The notes: a model not told the origin generated them from the sequence alone. Shown: positions 12,114 through 20,878, counted from the stretch's first letter. The stretch: 64,000 nt of DNA from Thauera humireducens (GCF_001051995.2 NZ_CP014646.1:4092001-4156000), one strand, 5' to 3'. Translations and numbers: made by a program.

Positions 12114-12899
12114 ATGGCTTTTCAGAACGTCGAGTACCTGATTGTCAGCCCGGGTTCAGGGGCGTATCAGGACTACCTCGCGTTGCGCCATGCGGTGTTT
12201 TGCAGAGAGCTGAAACGCATCCCTTCGTCCGCGGGGAGTACGTTCGAAACCGATGAGTTCGATGTTCACAGTCTCCATATCTTCTGCCGCGCTCGCAGCA
12301 CGGGCGAGGCTCTTGCCTGCTCGCGCCTGATCCTTCCCGGACCCAAGGGGCTCAATGTCAGCGCCCGGTATTCGCTGCAACTGGTTGATGGCGTGCCGCT
12401 GGATCGTGTGGGAGAGGTCGGGCGCTTGACGCTGGCTCCTGCCCTGCGCCGAGTGCGCGGCAACGGCTTGATCCAACCCTGGGGCGCGCGTGAGGCAGGA
12501 GAAAGTCAGGGCCGGGGTGGCTTCGTTGGCTCGCGACGTTTCGGAGCACTTGTTACGCTTGGTCTGTACAGGGAGATCTTTCGCCTGATGGGGCGTTACG
12601 GGATTACCCACTGCTTCGCTGCGATGGAGCCGTCACTGGCTCGCCTCTATGGGCGGCTGGGGTTTCCGTTCTCCCCAGCGGGGCCGGCTCGTCAGGATGT
12701 GTATCCTGCGAGGCAGCCGTATCTGATCGACCTCCAGCACGCACGAGCGGTGCTTGCTGGGCGTAATGCGAATCTCTATTCGTTCATGATTGGCGGAGAT
12801 GAACTGGCGTTGCCGCTCGGCGGCGGGGGTGTCCGTGTGGAGCCGGCGCTTCCCTCTGCGCCGTTGTTCGTGTCCTTGGTGGAGCGCGTTGTGGTTTGA
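12114..12899 (+). CDS. PEP-CTERM/exosortase-associated acyltransferase (FeeM-like), copy 2
   Basis: A 261-residue paralogue of the preceding acyltransferase with the same motif ladder: LRHAVFCRELKRIPS, ETDEFDVHSLHIFC, SRLILPGPKGLNVSARY, GEVGRLTLAPALRR and LGFPFSPAGPARQ. The two copies are clearly diverged, which suggests different acyl or amine substrates rather than recent duplication. A strong GTGGAGGAAGT ribosome-binding site sits just before the ATG at 12114. A 145-base gap separates it from copy 1, and a strong terminator follows. Confidence 0.82.
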   Translation: MAFQNVEYLIVSPGSGAYQDYLALRHAVFCRELKRIPSSAGSTFETDEFDVHSLHIFCRARSTGEALACSRLILPGPKGLNVSARYSLQLVDGVPLDRVGEVGRLTLAPALRRVRGNGLIQPWGAREAGESQGRGGFVGSRRFGALVTLGLYREIFRLMGRYGITHCFAAMEPSLARLYGRLGFPFSPAGPARQDVYPARQPYLIDLQHARAVLAGRNANLYSFMIGGDELALPLGGGGVRVEPALPSAPLFVSLVERVVV

Positions 12900-12958
12900 A
12901 ACGGATTGTCGGCCTGTCGTGTGCGACTATTGCGATCTCTGTCGGCGATAACAGGCTT

Positions 12959-13005
12959 CAAAAATAGAAAAAGCTGCTCAGCATCGCTGCGCAGCTTTTT
13001 TTCTT
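12959..13005. terminator. Bidirectional rho-independent terminator
   Basis: A 10-bp stem pairs AAAAAGCTGC (12968-12977) with GCAGCTTTTT (12991-13000), followed by more T on the plus strand and preceded by an A-rich run, so it has a T-tail on both strands. It lies between the acyltransferase (plus) and the PEP-CTERM gene (minus), and can end both transcripts. Confidence 0.85.
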
Positions 13006-13048
13006 GAGCGTCCGGCGGGGGACACACTTCGTGAGACTTGGGATTGCG

Positions 13049-13091
13049 CCGGAGTCGTCGCCTGTCCAAGGTAGACTTGGGACGACTCCGG
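13049..13091. repeat. Long stem-loop beyond the PEP-CTERM gene
   Basis: An 11-bp perfect outer stem (13049-13059 with 13081-13091, CCGGAGTCGTC/GACGACTCCGG) encloses a six-base bulge and a 5-bp inner stem (CCAAG/CTTGG). It starts 18 bases past the PEP-CTERM stop codon and has no T-run. It could stabilise the 3' end of that mRNA ahead of the true terminator. Confidence 0.6.
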
Positions 13092-13109
13092 CTTCGGAAG
13101 AGCTCTAGC

Positions 13110-13937
13110 TCAGACGGTCTTTTTGAAGCGACGCGCGGCGCCGAGTCCGAAGAGACCAACACCGAGCAGTGCCAGCACGCTCGGCTCAGGAACACGGTTG
13201 AACGAAACGCTGCCATCCAAGGTGGAGGTGCGGGTCCACCGATTGGTGCCCGGAATTTGCGTCGGAAGTAGCGGATCAACGTTCGAGTCAATCCGAGCGT
13301 TGATGGCTACCGTCAGCGAGCTCCAGTCCGTTGCAGTCGGGAAGAAGAACGAACCCGGATCGACGAACGAGACAGAAGCGAAGATGATGGCGTTTCCGAC
13401 CGTGCCGCCACTGTCGAGAATTTTCAGGGTCATCAGCAGTTTCTCTCCGAGATCGGAGGTGTCGCCATCGACGTTGTTGTCGTTATAGACGTTGATGGTC
13501 CCGCTTGTGTACCTCGCGAGGATTCCGCCCATTCCGTCGTTGAACGCGACTTTCCCTACGAGGTCGTTGTAGCTGAAACGTAACTGATGGAAGGTGCCGA
13601 CACCTTCGTTAGCTTCTACGCCGCCGATGGCATTGGCATTGCTGTCTAGATAGCTCGATACGGTACCGAAGCCAGAGTCGAGTACGGAGTCGCCGACGGT
13701 AATGCCCGCAAATCCATCATCGTCGGTGAAGACAGACGTCGCTGACCAGTTGATCCCCAACTGATGAATGAGGGAGGTGTAGCCGTCTGTCGGGACAATG
13801 GCAGGGAGTTGGCTCACGTCAATCGCCGGCGAAGTGTCGAAGTTATTGACGTTGATGTAGAAGGGTTCGGCCATGGCGGCACCCGACGCAAACATCGACG
13901 AAGCGGCCAGTACTGCAGCGAAATTGTTGAGTTTCAT
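13110..13937 (-). CDS. PEP-CTERM sorting-domain secreted protein
   Basis: A 275-residue exported protein. It has an N-terminal signal peptide (MKLNNFAAVLAASSMFASG, cleavage near AMA-EPF) and a C-terminal exosortase sorting signal: VPEP, a hydrophobic helix (VLALLGVGLFGLGAA) and a basic RRFKK tail. The mature part is Asp/Asn/Ser/Thr-rich, with no recognised domain. Exosortase would cleave at PEP during export to the envelope or biofilm matrix. The start is supported by AGGAG upstream. A sigma-54 promoter lies about 60 bases upstream of the start. The gene is divergent from thiF; no exosortase gene is in the window. Confidence 0.9.
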   Translation of the reverse strand: MKLNNFAAVLAASSMFASGAAMAEPFYINVNNFDTSPAIDVSQLPAIVPTDGYTSLIHQLGINWSATSVFTDDDGFAGITVGDSVLDSGFGTVSSYLDSNANAIGGVEANEGVGTFHQLRFSYNDLVGKVAFNDGMGGILARYTSGTINVYNDNNVDGDTSDLGEKLLMTLKILDSGGTVGNAIIFASVSFVDPGSFFFPTATDWSSLTVAINARIDSNVDPLLPTQIPGTNRWTRTSTLDGSVSFNRVPEPSVLALLGVGLFGLGAARRFKKTV

Positions 13938-13997
13938 GATTAGACTCCTGGTTGTGTGGGCTTTGGTCGCTTCTGCGTTTGCCCCCGCGGGTCGATA

Positions 13998-14013
13998 AGC
14001 ATGATTTGTGCCC
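13998..14013 (-). promoter_or_regulatory. Sigma-54 (-24/-12) promoter of the PEP-CTERM gene
   Basis: On the minus strand the sequence is GGGCAC-AAATC-ATGCT, against the consensus TGGCAC-N5-TTGCW. The invariant GG and GC are present with exact spacing, and there are only two mismatches outside them. Predicted transcription starts about 12 bases on, giving a leader of about 50 bases before the ATG. This means the gene should need RpoN and an enhancer-binding activator; PEP-CTERM genes in related bacteria are controlled by PrsK/PrsR in this way. Confidence 0.72.
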
Positions 14014-14210
14014 GAATCCTTTAGCGTTGAAAAAACAATTGGATAGGAGCGTAGGTTCAACAATGTTTGTGGGCGGTGTAAAGAATGCCGACACTTGGGC
14101 GCCATGATCGGTAGGGTAGTTTGCGCGTCTGCATATTTTGGGGCTCGCCCTTGTAATGCAGCGGGCTCTGCGAAAAGATGGCGCCAACTTACGCACACTG
14201 GAGAATCATT

Positions 14211-15083
14211 TTGAGCGCCTTCAACTACGACGAAGCCTTCAGCCGCAATCTCGGCGTCGTCAGTCCCGATCAACATCAACGCCTGTGCAATGCCACGGTG
14301 GCGATTGCCGGCATGGGGGGGGTCGGGGGCGATTATCTGATCAGCCTGGTGCGAGCGGGCGTTGGCGGCTTTCACCTCGCCGAGTTCGACGAATTCGAGC
14401 TGGTCAACTTCAATCGTCAGTATGGCGCCAACATGGGCACGATCGGGCGGCGGAAGCTCGATGTCATGGTCGAGTATGCCTTGCAGATCAATCCCGCGCT
14501 GCGCATCAAGACCTTCCCGGAAGGGATCTCCACGGGGAATATCGACGCGTTCTTGGCCGGTGTGGATCTGGCGATCGATGCGGTGGATGCATTCGCGGTG
14601 GATATGCATCCGTTGTTGATCAATGCGGCAAGTGCGCGCGGGCTGGCGACAGTGGCAGCGGTCCCGTTGGGGTTGGGTGCGGGGGTGCTGGCTTTTGGTC
14701 CGGAGGGCATGCCGTATGCGGATTATTTTGCGATCACCCCGGACATGAGCGAGGACGAGAAGATCGTGCAGTTCATGCTCGGCTTCGCGCCCGAGATGTA
14801 CCACCTGAAATATCTGGATCCGAAGTTCATCAACCTGAAGGCGCGCAAGGGGCCGAGTTCGGTGGCGGGATGCAAGCTGTGCACCGGCTTCATCACGACG
14901 CAGGCGCTGGTTGCGTTGCTGCACCCTGAAGAACTGCGCTGCGTGCCGTGGTACACCTACCTCGATGCGCGCCTCGGGCGTTTCCGCCACCGCCGCCTGT
15001 GGTTGGGCAACCGCAACCCGCTGCAGCGGATCAAGAGCTTCGTCGCGAAGAAACGGCTCGAGAAGCTGAGCCCGACCGCGTGA
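14211..15083 (+). CDS. ThiF-family adenylyltransferase (E1-like)
   Basis: A 290-residue ThiF/MoeB/E1-superfamily protein that would adenylate a carboxyl terminus or small acid. Visible are the ATP loop AGMGGVGGDYL (about residues 28-38), the Arg-containing FNRQYGANMG, the AIDAVDAFAVDMH acidic motif and a CKLCTGF Cys pair. The TTG at 14211 is preferred, with GGAG (14200-14203) upstream and an N terminus (SAFNYDEAFSRNLG) that matches the family. An ATG at 14178 is the alternative. No ThiS/MoaD-like partner gene is nearby. It lies 91 bases upstream of the LolA-like/barrel/RND set, so may share their transcript. Confidence 0.8.
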   Translation: MSAFNYDEAFSRNLGVVSPDQHQRLCNATVAIAGMGGVGGDYLISLVRAGVGGFHLAEFDEFELVNFNRQYGANMGTIGRRKLDVMVEYALQINPALRIKTFPEGISTGNIDAFLAGVDLAIDAVDAFAVDMHPLLINAASARGLATVAAVPLGLGAGVLAFGPEGMPYADYFAITPDMSEDEKIVQFMLGFAPEMYHLKYLDPKFINLKARKGPSSVAGCKLCTGFITTQALVALLHPEELRCVPWYTYLDARLGRFRHRRLWLGNRNPLQRIKSFVAKKRLEKLSPTA

Positions 15084-15174
15084 GCGCGGAATCCGGCAGC
15101 CTGCGCCGGGTGTGTGGGTTAGAATCGGCCTCGCATGCCGGTGCATGGCTCGGCTGCTTGATCTGGAGGGGGTG

Positions 15175-16005
15175 ATGTTGACTGGAACAGGCAGGCTGTC
15201 TGGCGGTTGTCTGGCCCGGGCATTGGCGTTTTTCGTGTCGGGATTCCTGCTGGCCGGCGCCGCGATGGCGGACGAAGCCGGCATGGCGCTGGCTCAGCGT
15301 GTCTATGACCGCCTCGATGGCGACGACGCCACGTCCGCGGTCACCATGGCGCTCGTCGAGGAGGGGCGCAGCCCGCGGTTGAGGTCGATGCTGCTGTACC
15401 GGCGCAGCGCCCCGGAGGGCGAGGTGTCCACCCTGATCCGCTTCACCGAACCGGCAGACATCGAGGGCACCGGCCTGCTGACGATAGACGCGGCCGACGG
15501 CGCTTCGAACCAGTGGATCTACCTGCCCGCCATGCAGCGCGTCCGCCGGGTGGACTCGAACCGCAAGGGCGGCCGCTTCGTTAACTCGGACTACTACTAC
15601 GAGGACTTGCGCGACCGCAAACCAAGCATGGACGAACACCGTCTGCTGGGTCGCGAGGTCGTCGACGGCGTGGAGTGCGATGTGCTCGAGAGCATTCCGG
15701 TCGAGGCGGGCAATTCGGTCTACAAGCGGCGCGTGAGCTGGATCGATCCCGCGTCCCATCTGCCCTTGCGGATCGATTTCTTCGAGAAGGATCCGCAGGC
15801 GCCCAGCAAGCGGCTGCGGGTGGAGCGGCGGGAGCAGGTTCAGGGCTACTGGACGGTGATGGACAGCACGCTCACCGACCTGGGCAGCGGGCATCAGACG
15901 CGCCTGACGGTGCGCAGCATCGCCTACGATCGGAGCCTGCCCGAACGTCTGTTCAGCTCGAAGGCGCTCGAGGACGAGCGCATGGAACGAGAGTTCCGCC
16001 CTTGA
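15175..16005 (+). CDS. LolA-fold outer-membrane lipoprotein-sorting-like protein
   Basis: A 276-residue periplasmic protein with a signal peptide (ALAFFVSGFLLAGAAMA, cleavage near A-DEA). The body matches the LolA-like family usually named 'outer membrane lipoprotein-sorting protein', with IRFTEPADIEGTGLL, QWIYLPAMQRVRRV and the YYYEDL segment. These proteins pair with MMPL/RND exporters and are thought to carry a lipid or hydrophobic molecule across the periplasm. The ATG at 15175 follows a GAGGGGG ribosome site. It is spaced 53 bases from the next, barrel, gene. Confidence 0.82.
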   Translation: MLTGTGRLSGGCLARALAFFVSGFLLAGAAMADEAGMALAQRVYDRLDGDDATSAVTMALVEEGRSPRLRSMLLYRRSAPEGEVSTLIRFTEPADIEGTGLLTIDAADGASNQWIYLPAMQRVRRVDSNRKGGRFVNSDYYYEDLRDRKPSMDEHRLLGREVVDGVECDVLESIPVEAGNSVYKRRVSWIDPASHLPLRIDFFEKDPQAPSKRLRVERREQVQGYWTVMDSTLTDLGSGHQTRLTVRSIAYDRSLPERLFSSKALEDERMEREFRP

Positions 16006-16058
16006 TGGTGCCGGTTTCGGGCGTGATGGCGAAAAGAACAACAATGCGGGAGTGTGAG

Positions 16059-17321
16059 ATGCGTTTCATGTTTGAGCGGCGACGTCGTGCCATGGCGGCC
16101 TGCATGCTGGCGCTGGGCCTGACATCGACGTCGAAGTTGCATGCCGATGGTCTGAGCGTGCGTGCCGAGTCGCTGCGACTGGAAGTGGGTGGCTTCACCG
16201 ATGATCCGGGATCCTCCGGGGCCGGCCTGTTGCGCGGGGCGGTCAGCGCCAAGGGCGGCAGTGGGGACCTGGAGTACGCGCTAGGCATGCGTTTCGACGT
16301 GCTGACGCAGTTCGGCGGCCGTGATTTCAACCGCGCGCGAGGCGACTACACCGAGAACTATCTTCGCTGGCGCGGAGATGACCTGCGGCTGACGATTGGC
16401 ACGCAGAACATCATGTGGGGCCGGGTGGACGAGATCTCGCCGATCGATCGCATGAGTCGGGCCGACCTGACGCGCGCGGTGCTCGACAAGCTGCCTGAAC
16501 GCCGGCGTGCGGTGCCTGCGCTGCGAGCGGAACACTTCGGCGAGGACTACAAGCTCGATGCAGTGCTGCTGCCGGCTTTCGACGACGCCGTGATGCCGCA
16601 TCGCGACAGCGTCTGGCACCCCGTCGATGTGCGCCGCGGCCGGATTTTCGGCATCGGTACCTTCCCGGCACTGGTCGGCGTGCGCGTTCGCGAGGCCGAC
16701 AACGACAGCAGTGGCGGCGGCGGGCTGCGTTTCACCCGTGAAGCGGATGGCATGGACTACGGCCTGAGCATCCAGCGCGTGCGCCAGTCGCAGCCCTATT
16801 ACAAGCTGATGGGTGGCACGCTGCAGGCGGTTCATCCCTACAGCACCACGGTGGGGGCCGAGTTCGAGACCGAGCGCGGCGGCGCCACGTGGCGCATGGA
16901 GGCCGCATGGACGAGTGACGTGCCGCTCACGACACGGCGCTTCGGCTACCGCACGGCGCCCGGTTACGACGTGGTGATCGGGGCTGAGCTGTTCCCGGGT
17001 GACGGCGAGACTCGCCTGACGCTCCAGCTTGCCGCCCACCGGGTGATGACCGATGAGGCGGTGCTCGACCGGACCGAGGTCTACGCCCTCACGGGCGAGA
17101 TCGAGCATCCGTTCGCGCTCGGTCGCTGGCGGGCCGATCTGCGCTTCGTTGCGGGGCTGGGCACACGCGATTTCTACCTGAATCCGCGCCTCACCTACAC
17201 CGGTATCGACCAGCATGAAATCTTCGTCGCTGCTCACCTGTTCAGTGGCGCCGAGCAGACCCTGGGCGGCTTCTACGAGCGCAACGACAGCGTGTCGGTG
17301 GGCTGGCAGGCCTCGTTCTGA
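16059..17321 (+). CDS. Predicted outer-membrane beta-barrel protein (DUF1302-like)
   Basis: A 420-residue protein with a signal peptide (MRFMFERRRRAMAACMLALG) and a body of alternating amphipathic strands ending in the C-terminal Phe of outer-membrane barrels (SVSVGWQASF). The segment NIMWGRVDEISPIDRMSR resembles DUF1302-family proteins, which neighbour RND exporters in many proteobacteria. Its position between a LolA-like protein and an RND exporter suggests it is the outer-membrane end of that path. The ATG at 16059 has GGGAGTG upstream. Function is inferred from context. Confidence 0.7.
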   Translation: MRFMFERRRRAMAACMLALGLTSTSKLHADGLSVRAESLRLEVGGFTDDPGSSGAGLLRGAVSAKGGSGDLEYALGMRFDVLTQFGGRDFNRARGDYTENYLRWRGDDLRLTIGTQNIMWGRVDEISPIDRMSRADLTRAVLDKLPERRRAVPALRAEHFGEDYKLDAVLLPAFDDAVMPHRDSVWHPVDVRRGRIFGIGTFPALVGVRVREADNDSSGGGGLRFTREADGMDYGLSIQRVRQSQPYYKLMGGTLQAVHPYSTTVGAEFETERGGATWRMEAAWTSDVPLTTRRFGYRTAPGYDVVIGAELFPGDGETRLTLQLAAHRVMTDEAVLDRTEVYALTGEIEHPFALGRWRADLRFVAGLGTRDFYLNPRLTYTGIDQHEIFVAAHLFSGAEQTLGGFYERNDSVSVGWQASF

Positions 17322-17361
17322 GGCGGCAGGGTGAGCGAGTGAGGGAAATCGGTTCGCGTCC

Positions 17362-19668
17362 ATGCTGAGGTCCTGGCTGCAACGCATCCTGCTGCGCGTG
17401 ACGCAACCCCAGCTGCTTCGCAGGCGGCCGGCGATGGCGATCATCCTGATCATCCATCTGATCTGCGGTGCGCTGCTGCTCCGTCTCGAACTCAACAATG
17501 CCCCCGAGCTCTACTTTCCGTCGGATGCGCCGGCGACGGTGCTGGAACGCGAACTGCGGGCGGAGTTTCCGAACGACGAGATCCTCATCGCCCTGTTCGA
17601 GGGTGACGATCTTTACTCGTCCGAAGTGCTCGGCGCGCTCGACCGCGTCGCCGGGCGCATGGAAGCGCACCCCGATGTCGATCGGGTGTTCTCCGTCACT
17701 CGGGTCGATCACATTGCAGGCAGTGCGGACGGCTTCGTCGTCGAGCCCCTGATCGATCCGGAACGGCTGGACGAGGGGACGGCCGATGAGCGCTTGCAGC
17801 GTGTGCTGGCCGACCGCTTCATGCCCGGCTGGCTTGCCTCGCGCGACGGCAAGGTGCTCGCATTGGTGGTGCGCACGCACAAACTGCAGGAGAGCCGGCA
17901 GCGCCAGTCCGTAGAACAGGCGCTCTACGATGCGGTGGGCGAGGAGGCTGTGGATGAGCGGCTGACCGCGGTGGCCGGTACGGTGGCGCTCGATGCTGCG
18001 CAACTGTGCTCGATGGTGCGCGACACGCTCGTCTTCACGCCGCTGGTGATGGGTCTGGGCCTGGCGCTGCTTTACTGGGTGGTCGGGCGCATCGTGCCGA
18101 TCGTGATCGGCGCTGTGGCGATGAGCACCGTGGTGATCGCCTGCGTCGGCTTGATCGCGGCTCTCGGGCTGCCGTACACCCTGGTCACCGCGATGATCCC
18201 GACCTTGCTGTCCGCCTACACGGTCGGCAATCTCCTGCATCTCTACGCGGCGCTGAAGCGCATGCGGGATGCCGGTTTCCGGCGCCCCAAGCGCGTGGTG
18301 TTCGCGCTGCAGAGCGTGCATTCGCCGGCGATGTTCAACGTGTTGACCACGGCCGCCGGCATGATCAGCCTAGTGCTGGTGCCGATCCCGCCGATCCAGG
18401 TGTTCGGTGCGATCAGCGCGGTCGGTGTCGTGGTCATCTACTTCGTGGTGTTCTACCTCGTGCCGCCGCTGCTGGTGAAGTACGACCGTGGGCCGTGGCC
18501 CAAGAGCGGGGGCGGGTTTGCGTGGACCAAGCGCATCTCCTATGCGTTTGCGAGCTTCGGCATGCGCCGCGCGGGCTGGGTGGTTGGCGGTGCCGTTGTA
18601 CTGGCTGTCGCGGCGATTCCGCTTGCGCTGAAGGTGCAGGCAGAGTCCGATCTGCTGAAGTTCTTCACCGCATCGCATCCGTTGACCCAGTCGACGGACA
18701 GGGTGGAGCGAACCTTGGTGGGGGTCACCGCGCTGGAGATCGTCATCGACGGGCCGGGGCGCGATGCCTTCAAGGATGCGAAGCGGCTGCAGGCGATCAA
18801 GGCCCTGCAGATGCAGGTCGAGGCGCTGCCCGAGGTCGATCGCAGTCTGTCGATGATGGATATCGTCGAGGAGATGCATTGGGCCTTCAACGAGGAGGAC
18901 GAGGCTTTCCGTCGCCTGCCTGACGACGACCGCCTGCTCAGCCAGCTTCTCCTGATCTATGACGGCCGCGACCTGCAGGAACTGGTGAACAACGAGTACC
19001 AGCGCATGCGCATCCTGCTCAACGTGAACGTGCATGGCGCGAACGAAATCCAGGGGGTCATCGATCGCATCGAGGCCCTGATCGCGACGGTGGATGATCC
19101 TGCGCTGAAGTGGGAGCTGGCGGGGTACGGCCGCCTGTTTGCCGACCAGGAGGACCTGCTCGTCGTCGGCCAGTTGCATAGTTTCCTGGGCGCGTTCGGC
19201 CAGATCTTCCTGATCATGTTCCTGCTGTGGCGCTCGTTGCCGGCGGCGGTGATCGGCATGATTCCCAACCTCGCTCCGCTGTTCTTCGTGTTCACGCTGA
19301 TGGGGGGCACCGGTATTCCGCTGGACATGGCGACGGTGCTGATCGCGGGGGTCGTGCTGGGCATCACGGTGGATGACACCATCCACCTTTTCCACAACTA
19401 CCTGGCGCGCCGGGAGCAGGGGCGCAGCGTCGTGTTCTCGGTCGCGCGCAGCTTCGAAGCCTCGGGGCGCGCGGTGGTGGCGATTTCGCTGCTGCTGGTG
19501 TCGCAGTTCCTGCTGTTGGGTACGTCGAGCTTCGTCCCGACCTCCAACTTCGGTCTGCTCACGGCCACCGGCCTGCTGGCGGGACAGTTGATGGAGCTGC
19601 TGATGCTGCCCGCGCTGCTCGTGCTGTGGGGCCGGTTCAGGACGCGACACCGCTTCCTGTCGGCCTGA
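17362..19668 (+). CDS. MMPL/RND-superfamily exporter
   Basis: A 768-residue inner-membrane protein with the RND two-repeat layout. TM1 is near residues 14-32 (MAIILIIHLICGALLL), followed by a periplasmic loop to about 210. A cluster of five helices comes next (FTPLVMGLGLALLYWVVG and following), then a second TM/loop/TM repeat from about 395 to 765. The HpnN/MmpL group exports lipids or hydrophobic compounds using proton motive force. No adaptor (MFP) gene accompanies it, as is usual for this group. It ends the cluster that begins at thiF or the LolA-like gene. Confidence 0.85.
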   Translation: MLRSWLQRILLRVTQPQLLRRRPAMAIILIIHLICGALLLRLELNNAPELYFPSDAPATVLERELRAEFPNDEILIALFEGDDLYSSEVLGALDRVAGRMEAHPDVDRVFSVTRVDHIAGSADGFVVEPLIDPERLDEGTADERLQRVLADRFMPGWLASRDGKVLALVVRTHKLQESRQRQSVEQALYDAVGEEAVDERLTAVAGTVALDAAQLCSMVRDTLVFTPLVMGLGLALLYWVVGRIVPIVIGAVAMSTVVIACVGLIAALGLPYTLVTAMIPTLLSAYTVGNLLHLYAALKRMRDAGFRRPKRVVFALQSVHSPAMFNVLTTAAGMISLVLVPIPPIQVFGAISAVGVVVIYFVVFYLVPPLLVKYDRGPWPKSGGGFAWTKRISYAFASFGMRRAGWVVGGAVVLAVAAIPLALKVQAESDLLKFFTASHPLTQSTDRVERTLVGVTALEIVIDGPGRDAFKDAKRLQAIKALQMQVEALPEVDRSLSMMDIVEEMHWAFNEEDEAFRRLPDDDRLLSQLLLIYDGRDLQELVNNEYQRMRILLNVNVHGANEIQGVIDRIEALIATVDDPALKWELAGYGRLFADQEDLLVVGQLHSFLGAFGQIFLIMFLLWRSLPAAVIGMIPNLAPLFFVFTLMGGTGIPLDMATVLIAGVVLGITVDDTIHLFHNYLARREQGRSVVFSVARSFEASGRAVVAISLLLVSQFLLLGTSSFVPTSNFGLLTATGLLAGQLMELLMLPALLVLWGRFRTRHRFLSA

Positions 19669-19746
19669 GACTGGGGGACGGCCGCCTGCCGGTGGAGTTT
19701 CAGCCGCGCATCGGGCGCTGCGGACTGCAGGGCCCGATGCGCGCCT

Positions 19747-20862
19747 TCAGCGTAGGACCATGTTGTCGCGATGGACGACTTCGGGTTCGTCGACGTAGCC
19801 CAGCAGCGTCTCGATTTCCCCCGTCGGCTTGCGTGCGATGCGGCGGCATTCGGTGGCGCTGTAGTTGACCAGGCCGCGCGCGACTTCCTCGCCGTCCGCG
19901 GTACGGCAGGCGACCGCCGCGCCGCGCTCGAAATCGCCGCGCACTGCAACGACGCCAACCGGCAACAGGCTACGTCCGCTCTTCAGCGCGGCGACGGCAC
20001 CGTCGTCGATGACGAGATCGCCTGCGAGCTGGAGATGGTCGGCGAGCCATTGCTTGCGCGCCTGCAGCGGGCTGCTGGTCGCATAGAGTAGGGTACCGAG
20101 GGCCTCGCCGGCGGCGAGGCGCAGCAGCGGATCCTGCTCGCGCCCGCTGGCAATGCAGGTGTGCGCACCACTGCGGGCGGCGCGCTGGGCGGCGCGGATC
20201 TTGGTGATCATGCCGCCCTTGCTGATGCCGGTGCCGGCGTCGCCCGCCATGGACTCGTACTGTCGGTCCTCGGCGCGGCCTTCGGAGATCAGCGTCGCCG
20301 CCGGGTCCTTGCGCGGGTCGGCGGTGTACAGGCCTTGCTGGTCGGTCAGGATGATCAGCGCATCGGCTTCGATCAGGTTGGCGACCAGCGCGCCCAGGGT
20401 GTCGTTGTCGCCGAACTTGATCTCGTCGGTGACCACGGTGTCGTTCTCGTTGATGATCGGCACGACGCCGAGTTCGAGCAGGGTGGTGAGCGTGCTGCGG
20501 GCGTTGAGGTAGCGGGTGCGGTCGGCCAGGTCCTCGTGCGTCAGCAGGATCTGCGCGGTGTGCAGGCCGTGGCGCGAGAAGGCCTTTTCATAGGCCTCCA
20601 CCAGCCCCATCTGGCCGACGGCTGCGGCAGCCTGCAGCCTGCTCATCTCCTGGGGGCGCTTGCTCCAGCCCAGACGTTGCATGCCGGCGGCGATGGCGCC
20701 GGAAGAAACGAGGGTCACCTCGCGGCCTTCCGTGCGCAGCGCAGCGATCTGCCTCGCCCAGTCGTCCAGTGCGTCCTTGTCGAGTCCGGCGCCGTTATTG
20801 GTGACGAGTGCGCTGCCGACCTTGACGACGAGGCGGCGGGCGTTGCGGATCTTGGTTCTCAT
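19747..20862 (-). CDS. proB: Glutamate 5-kinase
   Basis: Phosphorylates L-glutamate in the first step of proline synthesis. It has 371 residues: an amino-acid-kinase domain with [13 protein letters not shown] and [18 protein letters not shown], and a C-terminal PUA domain from about 280 ([18 protein letters not shown]). The family length is about 370. The ATG at 20862 is chosen because family members begin just before the first beta strand; an upstream ATG at 20907 would add a repeat-derived tail. It follows rplU-rpmA-obgE, the usual order in betaproteobacteria, after a gap of 108 bases containing a long hairpin. Confidence 0.93.
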   Translation of the reverse strand: MRTKIRNARRLVVKVGSALVTNNGAGLDKDALDDWARQIAALRTEGREVTLVSSGAIAAGMQRLGWSKRPQEMSRLQAAAAVGQMGLVEAYEKAFSRHGLHTAQILLTHEDLADRTRYLNARSTLTTLLELGVVPIINENDTVVTDEIKFGDNDTLGALVANLIEADALIILTDQQGLYTADPRKDPAATLISEGRAEDRQYESMAGDAGTGISKGGMITKIRAAQRAARSGAHTCIASGREQDPLLRLAAGEALGTLLYATSSPLQARKQWLADHLQLAGDLVIDDGAVAALKSGRSLLPVGVVAVRGDFERGAAVACRTADGEEVARGLVNYSATECRRIARKPTGEIETLLGYVDEPEVVHRDNMVLR

Positions 20863-20878
20863 CTGGGCTGCAAACCTT

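Noticed and set aside
13938..15284. Apparent 5' extension of the PEP-CTERM gene
   Set aside because: The extension is antisense to thiF and lacks any family similarity; the signal peptide and AGGAG fix the start at 13937.
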